From Christensenella sp. UBA6406 (lineage in GTDB: Bacteria > Bacillota > Clostridia > Christensenellales > UBA1242), in contig DJPS01000015.1 of assembly GCA_002438625.1 (NCBI GenBank), forward strand, positions 1 through 49,928: 49,928 nt of DNA. Direction: 5' to 3'. Below, one piece after another: positions 24,532 through 32,214 of this stretch. The notes beneath the pieces are model-generated. The model saw only the letters and a list, made by a program, of their open reading frames with translations, searched no databases and was not told the origin of the DNA. Both the position numbers and the translations under genes were made by a program. Numbering within the stretch: position 1 is the first letter of the stretch; each line of letters begins with the position of its first letter.

Positions 24532-25416
24532 TTATGATTTCAATATTGTTTCTAAAATGCTAAGTTCAGGTAAGTTGTTAGATTTTTTGTAGGTTATGTA
24601 AAGATTTCTAACGGGCAAAGTTGCGTTTGTTTTAATTTCATAAAGTAAATTCCTATCTATTTCATCAGTTATAAACTCTCTTGTTGAATAACCTATTCCC
24701 ATATTTAACTTAATCATTTCAACTAAAAATGCATTGTTGGAAACTTCAATGTTTATTTTTGGCGTATAATTGTTTTCTAAGCAAAATTTATCAAAACTTT
24801 CTCTTGTTACACTCCCTTTGCTGTTTAAAATTAAAGGAAATTCCAAAACATCTTTAAAATCTATGTTTTTATGGCAAAGTGCTTTATACTTTTCTCCACA
24901 AATTAAAATATCGTGAATTTTATGGACTGGTGTGCAAATGCAATTTGATAAGTTTAGTTTTTGGTTTGACACAATTAAATCTATATCGCCACTTTGTAAC
25001 AATTCTATTCCGTTGTTTTCCTTATTATTTAAAGATACACTTATCAGTTCAATTTTTAATTTAGGATAAACTTGTTGCAATTTTGCTAATTTAAGTGGCA
25101 AATAATTTTTTGCTATTGTTAAACTTGTGCCTATTGTTAATTTGTGGTGAAAGGTTTCAGTTTCTTCAAATAAAGAAATAGTTTTTTCAATTTGAAGAAG
25201 AGGGAGCTCTATCTTTTGTTTTAAAATCTCTCCATTCGTTGTTAGTTTCAGTCCCTTTGATGTTCTTTTAAATAATTCAGTGTGGAGTGATGATTCCAAT
25301 TCTTTCATTGCTTTCGTTAAAGCGGGTTGCGTGATGCAAAGTTCATAGGCAGCGGAAGTTAGATTGTTATGTTTGCATACCACTAAAAATTTTCTTAATA
25401 GTTCTAGGTTTACCAT
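24532..25416 (-). CDS. LysR-family transcriptional regulator
   Basis: The 294-residue protein has a standard LysR N-terminal winged helix (NLELLRKFLVVCKHNNLTSAAYELCITQPALTKAMKELESSLHTELFKRTSKGLKLTTNGEIL, about 3-66) followed by a periplasmic-binding-protein-like effector domain starting near residue 90 (KLTIGTSLTIAKNYLPLKL). GAGG precedes the start. It is divergent from the DisA-like gene with 90 bases between, so it probably controls that gene and the radical SAM and phosphoketolase-like genes behind it. The effector is unknown. Confidence 0.9.
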   Translation of the reverse strand: MVNLELLRKFLVVCKHNNLTSAAYELCITQPALTKAMKELESSLHTELFKRTSKGLKLTTNGEILKQKIELPLLQIEKTISLFEETETFHHKLTIGTSLTIAKNYLPLKLAKLQQVYPKLKIELISVSLNNKENNGIELLQSGDIDLIVSNQKLNLSNCICTPVHKIHDILICGEKYKALCHKNIDFKDVLEFPLILNSKGSVTRESFDKFCLENNYTPKINIEVSNNAFLVEMIKLNMGIGYSTREFITDEIDRNLLYEIKTNATLPVRNLYITYKKSNNLPELSILETILKS

Positions 25417-25441
25417 TATATAACCTCCAGTTATAATAGAT

Positions 25442-25485
25442 ATAATAAATAATCACTTGTTATTATAGCAAATTTATAATATAAT
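25442..25485 (+). promoter_or_regulatory. Candidate LysR operator overlapping the divergent promoter
   Basis: ATAATAA (25442-25448) and TTATTAT (25460-25466) are perfect mirror arms separated by 11 bases, the T-N11-A geometry of LysR-type binding sites. The right arm overlaps the -35 box of TTGTTA (25457-25462), 17-base spacer, TATAAT (25480-25485), which would drive the DisA-like gene 22 bases later. Confidence 0.55.
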
Positions 25486-25506
25486 GTAAATAGAAGGAGA
25501 GAAAAA

Positions 25507-25986
25507 ATGAAAAAATTTAGTTTAGAAGATGCTGTTAAAGTTTGTAATGCTATTGTTGATAACCCAGTTGAATATTTTTCAGGGCTGGCGGTTGCGGTTG
25601 TTGATGACAATTTTGATATGAGTTCTTCAATAGATTTAAGACCGAATAATGAAATTCCTAATATAAATTATTTTGAAAATCCCGAAATTTTTATATCATA
25701 CTTAAATAAGGGGAGCAAGTTAGGTGGAGTTGTGCATGATGGCTTTCATTTTATGAAAGAAAATGGACAAATCACACATTCTGCTAGATATTTTGTGCCG
25801 AAAGTTGTAAAGAACTTGCCAATTAATGAAAAATGTGGAATACGTTATCATAGTGGTTTATATGGCAGTGTTATGAGGGGTGTGAAGTTTATCATAACAA
25901 TCAGTTCAAATACAACTATCTACATATTTAAAAAGGGTGAAGTTGTTTATATGAAGAAGTGTAAACATTGGAAAGAAATTAAATAA
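25507..25986 (+). CDS. Stand-alone divergent DisA_N (diadenylate cyclase-like) domain protein
   Basis: The 159-residue soluble protein resembles the DisA/CdaA nucleotide-binding domain. HDGF (77-80) stands where HDGA is expected, followed by GQITHSARYFVP (87-98) like the GxIxAAxxxLP strand. GIRYHSGLYGS (111-121) sits at the GTRHRAALG position, then VKFIITISSNTTIYIFKKGEV at the VIVVSEETGxIxxxxxG position. The spacing fits, but DGA has become DGF and RHR has become RYH, so c-di-AMP synthase activity is uncertain. It may bind or process another nucleotide. AGAAGGAGAG precedes the ATG. It is first in the LysR-flanked cluster. The fold assignment is inferred from motif pattern only. Confidence 0.55.
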   Translation: MKKFSLEDAVKVCNAIVDNPVEYFSGLAVAVVDDNFDMSSSIDLRPNNEIPNINYFENPEIFISYLNKGSKLGGVVHDGFHFMKENGQITHSARYFVPKVVKNLPINEKCGIRYHSGLYGSVMRGVKFIITISSNTTIYIFKKGEVVYMKKCKHWKEIK

Positions 25987-26026
25987 ATCAAATTTAAGAA
26001 TAAAAACAAAAAAGGTAAAGTTGATT

Positions 26027-27097
26027 ATGTTATTGAATAATAGAAAGGTTAAGGCATTGTCCGAAAAATATCAAATTGATGAAGTTGAAATAAAACTTAT
26101 TGCGTTAAATCGATTTGGTGTTAAGAGCGACATACTAGACAATAGAATAAGGTTTTTAGCCAACATAAAAGGTTGTAAAAAGCCATATTATTTTGCCGTT
26201 TGTGTGAATACGACAGAAAGTCCATTTGAATTGTGTGGAGATAAGTTGCTATTTGATGGCGAAGAATTTGGTGAGATAATTACACCTGAGAAAGACACGT
26301 GTGACACGACATATTTTAGGCGAAATAAGACAGAGTTGACACTTAACAGCAATAGGCGGAGTAATTGCCGTGGATGCAAATTTTGTGGAACATATGCTTT
26401 AAAACCAGAAGATGAAAATAATTTATTGACAGAAGAAAAGATTTCAAGGCACATTAAGCAGGTTTTAAAGGAAAATGATATGAAAGATTTGCATAATGTT
26501 GTTAGGGTTACAGTTTGCACAGGTTGTTTTTGTAGCGAAGAAGAATTGGTTGAGCATTTAATTTTGGTTTATAAGACACTTAACAAATTTGGGTTTGATA
26601 AAACGCTTAGGTACATAGGTTCGCAACTTAGAAGTGATAAAGCGTTATTAAAAATTAAGCAAAATATTCCGCATTTTTCGCTTAGTTTAACTGTTGAGTG
26701 TTTTTCGAGGCGAGAAGAGTTGATGAAACCTATAAAGGCAAGTTTAAAGTTGCAAGATATGCAATACATCTTGGAAAAGGCTAAGGAATATGGATTTGGT
26801 GCAAATTTCCTTTACATTTGTGGGTTAGACCCGTTAGATGTAATGAAATATAACTTTATAGAATTAAAGCCTTATATAAATAGGTTTCCAGTTGTTCAAG
26901 TGTTGCAAGATTACACAGCGGAGCAAGAAGATTGCAGGTGCGAAGAAGCGAAAGAGATGGATTATTATTTAAAGGCAAGAAAATTTTTAGAAAATTTATT
27001 TTGTGATGTTTCATATCGTCCTAGAAGTTGGGAAAATTATAGAAGCCTATTTTATGAGACATTTGCGGGAGAAGCACACAATTCAATAAAGAAATAA
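26027..27097 (+). CDS. Radical SAM protein with a CX2CX2C cluster motif
   Basis: About 356 residues. NCRGCKFCGTY places Cys114, Cys117 and Cys120 as the likely [4Fe-4S]-SAM ligands, followed by a TIM-barrel-like series: VVRVTVCTGCF, TLRYIGSQLRS, FSLSLTVECFSRR, GFGANFLYICGLDPLDVM and RFPVVQVLQDY. The C-terminal YRPRSWENYRSLFYETFAGE is compact and conserved-looking. The first ligand spacing is one residue shorter than the canonical CX3CX2C. A TTG two codons upstream is in frame, but the ATG at 26027 has the better AAAGG spacing. It lies between the DisA-like and phosphoketolase-like genes. The substrate is unknown. Confidence 0.7.
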   Translation: MLLNNRKVKALSEKYQIDEVEIKLIALNRFGVKSDILDNRIRFLANIKGCKKPYYFAVCVNTTESPFELCGDKLLFDGEEFGEIITPEKDTCDTTYFRRNKTELTLNSNRRSNCRGCKFCGTYALKPEDENNLLTEEKISRHIKQVLKENDMKDLHNVVRVTVCTGCFCSEEELVEHLILVYKTLNKFGFDKTLRYIGSQLRSDKALLKIKQNIPHFSLSLTVECFSRREELMKPIKASLKLQDMQYILEKAKEYGFGANFLYICGLDPLDVMKYNFIELKPYINRFPVVQVLQDYTAEQEDCRCEEAKEMDYYLKARKFLENLFCDVSYRPRSWENYRSLFYETFAGEAHNSIKK

Positions 27098-27167
27098 TTT
27101 ATGCAAATTAGATTAATTAACTTTAAACTAAACAGTGATGTGTAGGACTCAAATTTTGGGGGTGGAA

Positions 27168-29138
27168 GTGGAAAAGAATCAAATTCAAAAGAATATTGAT
27201 ATAGCAAATTGCTTATGTGTTATGCAAATGTATTTAAATAAATTTTGCAACTTTAATGAAATTGGGGAAGAAGATTTGAAAGCGGTTTGTAGGGGACATT
27301 GGGGGTGTAGTCCTGCAATAAACTTTGCAATGATGTGCATTGGCGGAGACGATGCGTTTAACCGTGCAACTTTTGTGCTCGGAACAGGACACGGCGGTTG
27401 TGCTTTGGTTGCAAATGTTTATTTAAATGAATATTTGCAAGTTGATGGATATGACTATTCAAAAACAAAGGCAGGATTAAATAATTTAATTGCATCTTTT
27501 GGCGAGGGGTGTGGATTGCGAAGCGAGAGCAATCCGCAAATTAACAACACATATTATATGGGCGGAGAATTGGGCTATGCACTTGCGTATAGTTTTGGCA
27601 ATGTTATGGGGGACAATAAAAAAATTGTATTTTGCTTTATTGGTGATGGAGAATGTGAAACGGGGTGTACGGCATCAAGTTGGATTTTAAATAAGGCATT
27701 AAAGTCAAATGAAAATGGCATTGTTATTCCAATAATTAATTTAAACGGCTATAAAATGGGTGGGGCGAGTTTGCTATCGTTGCTATCTAAAGATGATTTA
27801 AAAAATTATTTTTCCGCATTTGATTATAATGTCTATTTTGTCAGTAGCTTAGAAGAAATGCAAAAAGCATTGTCTAGTGTTAAAGTATATGCAAAAGAAA
27901 AGTCTAAGACAAATGGAAATAATAGTGTAAAATGTCCGCTTATTATTTTGAAAATGGAAAAAGGGTTTACCGCACCCAAAGTTAATGGCATTTCTTTTGC
28001 GGGGACAACGCAAGCACATAAGGACCCGCTTGCAAAGTTAAATAAAGAAGAAAAAATAGAATATTTAAAAAAATGGATAAAATCTTATAACATTTCAATG
28101 GATGACATTATCAATTTTAAGAAGCAAACATTTAATAGTGAAAAGTCAGTTGTAGAAAGTGCTCAAATTGGTGAAAAAAGCAATTACAATGTAATCAATT
28201 TGAATAATATAAAATTGGCGGATTGTGGAGAAAAAGATTTCAGTGCGAGAGTGTTTGGCGATTGTATGAAAGAGTTAGCGAGAAATAATGATTTTTATTT
28301 AATCTCTCCCGATGAATTAATTTCAAATAAAATTAATAAAAATCAATTATCACACATAAAGCATTTTGAAATTTTAAATGAAAACATTTGCCAAGCAATT
28401 ATGCAAGGATTGATAATGCAGGGTAAAAATTGCATAAACTATTGTTATGAAGGTTTTATGCCTATAATTGCAAGTATGTTGGCACAATATTTGAAGCAGT
28501 TGTATGAAATGGAAAAGTTGGAAAAATTTAGGGTTAAGCCACTAAACTATTTTGTTACAAGTGTTTGTTGGGAAAATTGTTATTCGCACCAAAATCCCGA
28601 AATTTATTTAAATCTATTTGGAAAAGAATATGAAAACGTGAATATTTTGTTTCCGCTTGATGGGGCAAGTTTAAAGTATTGTGTTAAAGATATGATAAAT
28701 TCTTATAATTGCATAAATATTGCCTGTTTTTCTAAAAGAGAAAGAGTTCAAATATTAAATGAAAGCAATAATGCAAAATTGGTTAAAGATGGTTATATTG
28801 AAATTAGTGAATGTGGTGAAGATGCGGATGTTTTGCTTATTGCATTAGGAGACACAATGGCAGATTATATGCTTATGAAAAGAAATAGGCTAAATGCAAT
28901 AGGGTTAAAAGTTAGGTGTGTTTATATTTATAATTTGAATGTAATTAAAAATGAGACACTAATGAAAAAGATAATTGGAGATATGAAGAATGTTGAGTTC
29001 TATTGTCATAGTTATAAAAGTTTGGTTGCTGGTTGGCTTTATAAATTGAGTGCGGAAATTAAAATATATGGTTATGCGGACAAATCTTATCTAACAGCAA
29101 CAACAATGGAAAAAGTTAAGCAAAACTTTAAAAATTAG
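27168..29138 (+). CDS. Phosphoketolase-like thiamine-diphosphate enzyme, shortened and divergent
   Basis: About 656 residues, compared with ~790 for typical xylulose-5-phosphate/fructose-6-phosphate phosphoketolases. The order of motifs is that of phosphoketolase: GHWG (43-46), GTGHGG (72-77), GGELGYALAYSFG, GDGECETG in the ThDP/Mg site (159-166), NGYKMGGAS, KGFTAPK, AHKDPL (H284), ISPDELISNK, LNENICQ and YSHQNPE. The loop normally reading FPGGIPSH is rewritten so that the His is Glu (RSE, 118-120). It could make acetyl-phosphate or act on another sugar. In-frame GTG/ATG codons at 27135/27138 lack a ribosome binding site. The GTG at 27168 has GGGGG 5 bases before it, so I prefer it with moderate confidence. 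Confidence 0.75.
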   Translation: MEKNQIQKNIDIANCLCVMQMYLNKFCNFNEIGEEDLKAVCRGHWGCSPAINFAMMCIGGDDAFNRATFVLGTGHGGCALVANVYLNEYLQVDGYDYSKTKAGLNNLIASFGEGCGLRSESNPQINNTYYMGGELGYALAYSFGNVMGDNKKIVFCFIGDGECETGCTASSWILNKALKSNENGIVIPIINLNGYKMGGASLLSLLSKDDLKNYFSAFDYNVYFVSSLEEMQKALSSVKVYAKEKSKTNGNNSVKCPLIILKMEKGFTAPKVNGISFAGTTQAHKDPLAKLNKEEKIEYLKKWIKSYNISMDDIINFKKQTFNSEKSVVESAQIGEKSNYNVINLNNIKLADCGEKDFSARVFGDCMKELARNNDFYLISPDELISNKINKNQLSHIKHFEILNENICQAIMQGLIMQGKNCINYCYEGFMPIIASMLAQYLKQLYEMEKLEKFRVKPLNYFVTSVCWENCYSHQNPEIYLNLFGKEYENVNILFPLDGASLKYCVKDMINSYNCINIACFSKRERVQILNESNNAKLVKDGYIEISECGEDADVLLIALGDTMADYMLMKRNRLNAIGLKVRCVYIYNLNVIKNETLMKKIIGDMKNVEFYCHSYKSLVAGWLYKLSAEIKIYGYADKSYLTATTMEKVKQNFKN

Positions 29139-29241
29139 AAAAACAAAAAAGAAGAAAGAAAATAATAAATTTTGCAACTTAAATAAACTAAAATTTTGCA
29201 AAATAAGTTGAAAAAGTAATGTGAAAATGGAGTGGAAAAAA

Positions 29242-29805
29242 ATGATTTATTATGTTAGTGATTTGCATATTGGGCACGAAAAGATTATAAAAGTGTGCAA
29301 TAGACCGTTTAATAGTTTGAAAGAAATGAATAATGCGTTAATTGCAAATTGGAATGCAAAGGTAAAGCCAAATGATGAAGTTTATATTGTGGGAGATTTG
29401 TTTCTACATATGCCAGAAAATGGTGATGAAATTATAAGCAAATTAAATGGAATTAAATATTTAATTGTGGGCAATCACGATTGGTCGTGGATGGATAAGA
29501 TAGATTTAAAAAAGCACTTTAAAAAAGTTAGCGAACTTATGACTATTGTTGATGGAAATAAAACTGTAACGCTATGTCATTATCCTATGATGGATTTTAG
29601 GGGTGATTTCTTAGTATACGGACATATTCACAACAATACAAAAGATTTTTATTGGCCACTTTTAAAAACTATGGATAATGCATTTAATGCTGGCGTTGAA
29701 ATAAACAATTACGAACCATGCACATTTAGCGAATTGGTTCAAAACAATATTAAATATAAAGCAAAGTTGCAAAAAAGTCTTTATTATGAGGATAGAGAAA
29801 AGTAG
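29242..29805 (+). CDS. Calcineurin-like metallophosphoesterase
   Basis: The 187-residue protein has a complete metallophosphoesterase motif set: SDLHIGH (D-x-H, residues 5-11), VGDLF (GD), VGNHDW (GNHD), CHYP and YGHIHNN (GHxH). All metal ligands for a two-metal site are present. An in-frame GTG at 29221 exists, but GGAGTGG lies 6 bases before the ATG at 29242, which begins right at the first beta strand (MIYYVSDLHIGH). It follows the phosphoketolase-like gene and may belong to its operon. The substrate (phosphodiester or nucleotide) cannot be told from sequence. Confidence 0.9.
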   Translation: MIYYVSDLHIGHEKIIKVCNRPFNSLKEMNNALIANWNAKVKPNDEVYIVGDLFLHMPENGDEIISKLNGIKYLIVGNHDWSWMDKIDLKKHFKKVSELMTIVDGNKTVTLCHYPMMDFRGDFLVYGHIHNNTKDFYWPLLKTMDNAFNAGVEINNYEPCTFSELVQNNIKYKAKLQKSLYYEDREK

Positions 29806-30012
29806 GACAATATTTAATTTAATGTGGGATGCATTAAAGGAAAAGTAAAAGTTTAAATATATTTGTTTGATTAAAAATTCGTTGATATTTTCAGCGATTT
29901 TTTTAATTGATTTATTAGATTTAATTTTTTTAATGTAAATTTTATAATTTGCTATGTTTAAATTTTTTTATCAATAATCATTTAAATTGCTTAAAATATT
30001 TTGTTAATTTAC

Positions 30013-30041
30013 TTGACAAGGGGGCGGGGAATGATTATAAT
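30013..30041 (+). promoter_or_regulatory. Consensus sigma-A promoter of the glyS T-box leader
   Basis: TTGACA (30013-30018), 17-base spacer, TATAAT (30036-30041): both boxes match consensus exactly. Confidence 0.9.
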
Positions 30042-30047
30042 TAAAAG

Positions 30048-30274
30048 TAATAAGATTAGATTTTTCAATTTGGTTTAAATGATGACGAGTGTGGCAAACT
30101 TAGCAGTTTGGACTAGAATGAAAAGTTGCGTGTTTTAATCTTTAAAGTGGTGCGTTTGGCTTTTGCTTTTGGTTTTAAGGCTTAACTGCACAATTAGGGT
30201 GGAACCGCGTCAAAAGTGTTTTATTTGGCGTCCCTATGCTATTTGCTTTTGCTTTTGGTGTAGGACGCTTTTTT
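30048..30274 (+). promoter_or_regulatory. T-box riboswitch leader controlling glycyl-tRNA synthetase
   Basis: AGGGTGGAACCGCG (30196-30209) is the canonical T-box sequence that pairs with uncharged tRNA. The base of stem I is AAGATTA near 30051 with TAATCTT near 30137-30143. The terminator helix pairs GCGTCC (30228-30233) with GGACGC (30263-30268), followed by six Ts. Uncharged tRNA-Gly should stabilise the antiterminator and turn on glyS. I could not place the specifier codon with confidence. Confidence 0.92.
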
Positions 30275-30604
30275 CATTGCTATGCCATTTAGCAGTTGAT
30301 TTGATTATGGTTTAAGTATTTTGATTGGTAGTCAAAAAGATAAAATTGAATGAGAAGTTTATGTAAAAGCATATAATTAATTGCTGAATAAAATTATTTA
30401 TAAATGCCTATTTAGTAATAATTAAATTTTTCCCTATTAAATTATTTGATTATTTGGGCTAAGTTTTTTGTTAATAATTTGATTTTACTTTATAAAATGT
30501 TAATCAATTTAATTTGCTAAACTAAGGTGTTTTAAGCGGTAAAAATGCGAAAAAACGGAGCAAAAGATAAAAAAGTTTTAAAGATATAAAGGAGATTTAA
30601 AGAA
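30275..30604 (+). other. 330-base untranslated stretch between T-box terminator and glyS
   Basis: No gene is visible. The distance from the T-box terminator to the start codon is long. It contains GCGGTAAAAATGCG (30536-30549), related to motifs at 12397, 23805 and 43055, and ends in the AAAGGAG ribosome binding site of glyS. No second strong promoter is obvious. Confidence 0.4.
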
Positions 30605-31987
30605 ATGGAAAACAATGTAACAATGGATAAAATTGTTAATCTATGTAAAGGTAGAGGAATTATATTTGCTGGTAGCGATATCTATGGTGGTATGGGTAAC
30701 ACTTGGGATTATGGTCCGATTGGTAACGAGATAAAGAGCAATATTAAAAGAGAGTGGTGGAAGCAATTTGTATATCAAAACGACAATACATTTGGTGTAG
30801 ATGCTGCAATTTTAATGAACCCCCGTGTTTGGGATGCAAGCGGACACACAGCAAGTTTTAGCGACCCTAAGTTAGACTGTAAAAACTGCAAAACAAGGCA
30901 TAGGGCAGATAATTTAATTGAAGATTATGCTAAAAAGAAAGGTCTTAATGTTGTTGCCGATAAAATGACCGAAGATGAAATGAGTGCATTTATTGTAGAG
31001 CATCAAATAAAATGCCCGAATTGTGGTAAATGCGACTTTACGCCAATAAGGCAATTCAACTTAATGTTTGAAACTTATAGGGGTGTAACCGAAGATAGTT
31101 TAAACAAAATCTATTTGCGACCAGAAACTGCACAAGGCGAGTTTGTAAACTTTTTAAATGTTCAACGCAGTATGAGAGCAAAAGTTCCATTTGGAATAGC
31201 ACAAATAGGTAAAGCATTTAGAAACGAGATTACACCAGGAAACTTTATTTTTAGAACGATAGAGTTTGAGCAAATGGAGCATCAATTCTTTTGCAGGGAA
31301 GAAGATGATGTAAAATTTTACGAATTATATAAGCAAAAAGCGTGGAATTTCTTATTGTCAATAGGTTTTAATGCAGAGCATTTAAGGTTTAAGGACCACG
31401 ACAAATTGGCACACTATGCAAAAAATGCGTGTGATATTCAATATTTATATCCATTTGGTTTTAGCGAATTAAATGGTATTCACAATCGTAGCAATTACGA
31501 TTTATCAAGGCATCAAGAATTTAGTGGAAAAAGTATGTTATACACTGACCCTATAACAAACGAAAAGTTTGTGCCAAATGTTGTTGAATACTCTATTGGT
31601 GCAGATAGATTAATGCTTGCCGTTTTGTGCGAGGCTTATAATGAAGAAGAATTGGAAAATGGCGAAACTAGGGTTGTTTTAAAACTTAATCCAAAACTAA
31701 GTGCATTCAAAGTTGCAGTTTTACCACTACAAAAGAATTTAAGCGAAAAAGCGGAAGAAATTTATGCAAAGTTGAAGAAAGAATTTTATTGTGATTACGA
31801 TGATGCTGGTAGCATTGGTAAGCGTTATAGAAGGCACGATGAAATTGGAACTCCATATTGTATAACTGTTGATTTTGATACACTAGAAAATGGAACAGTT
31901 ACATTAAGAGATAGAGATACAATGGAACAACAAAGAATGACAGTTGATGAAGTTATTGCTTTTGTAAATGGGAAATTGAAGGATTAA
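30605..31987 (+). CDS. glyS: Glycyl-tRNA synthetase, single-chain alpha2 type
   Basis: The 460-residue class II aminoacyl-tRNA synthetase is of the dimeric (eukaryote/archaea-like) form, not the GlyQ-GlyS tetramer. Markers are GHTASFSDPKLDCKNCKTRHRAD (motif 1 and first half of a zinc-like site), CPNCGKCDFTPIRQFNLMFET, RPETAQGEFVNF, motif 2 RNEITPGNFIFRTIEFEQMEHQFF, motif 3 region EYSIGADRLMLAVL and the anticodon-binding domain KRYRRHDEIGTPYCITVDF. It charges tRNA-Gly in the cytoplasm. The T-box leader upstream confirms glycine regulation. AAAGGAG lies about 10 bases before the ATG, and an intrinsic terminator follows. Confidence 0.97.
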   Translation: MENNVTMDKIVNLCKGRGIIFAGSDIYGGMGNTWDYGPIGNEIKSNIKREWWKQFVYQNDNTFGVDAAILMNPRVWDASGHTASFSDPKLDCKNCKTRHRADNLIEDYAKKKGLNVVADKMTEDEMSAFIVEHQIKCPNCGKCDFTPIRQFNLMFETYRGVTEDSLNKIYLRPETAQGEFVNFLNVQRSMRAKVPFGIAQIGKAFRNEITPGNFIFRTIEFEQMEHQFFCREEDDVKFYELYKQKAWNFLLSIGFNAEHLRFKDHDKLAHYAKNACDIQYLYPFGFSELNGIHNRSNYDLSRHQEFSGKSMLYTDPITNEKFVPNVVEYSIGADRLMLAVLCEAYNEEELENGETRVVLKLNPKLSAFKVAVLPLQKNLSEKAEEIYAKLKKEFYCDYDDAGSIGKRYRRHDEIGTPYCITVDFDTLENGTVTLRDRDTMEQQRMTVDEVIAFVNGKLKD

Positions 31988-32064
31988 TTTTTTGCAATTT
32001 AATTTTTATAGAATAAGAAAAAATAAAATATAGATAAATGATAAAAATTTATAACAATTAAATG

Positions 32065-32098
32065 AAAAAGTTATTCACAAATTGTGGATAACTTTTTT
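32065..32098 (+). terminator. Intrinsic terminator after glyS
   Basis: AAAAAGTTATTCAC (32065-32078) pairs with GTGGATAACTTTTT (32084-32097), one G-U pair, 5-base loop. Confidence 0.9.
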
Positions 32099-32214
32099 AA
32101 TAATTAAAAAAGTAAAGAGAAAAATTTTAGAACAAAAAATGTAAATTTGTGAAGTTTAAGTTAAAACAATAAAAAATTAATTTTTTTACTTTTTTCAAAA
32201 AAGAGCGAAAAATG

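Noticed and set aside
32071..32091. TTATTCACA...TGTGGATAA, resembling a pair of DnaA boxes
   Set aside because: The two sites form the arms of the glyS terminator; no cluster of further boxes or replication genes of an origin is near.
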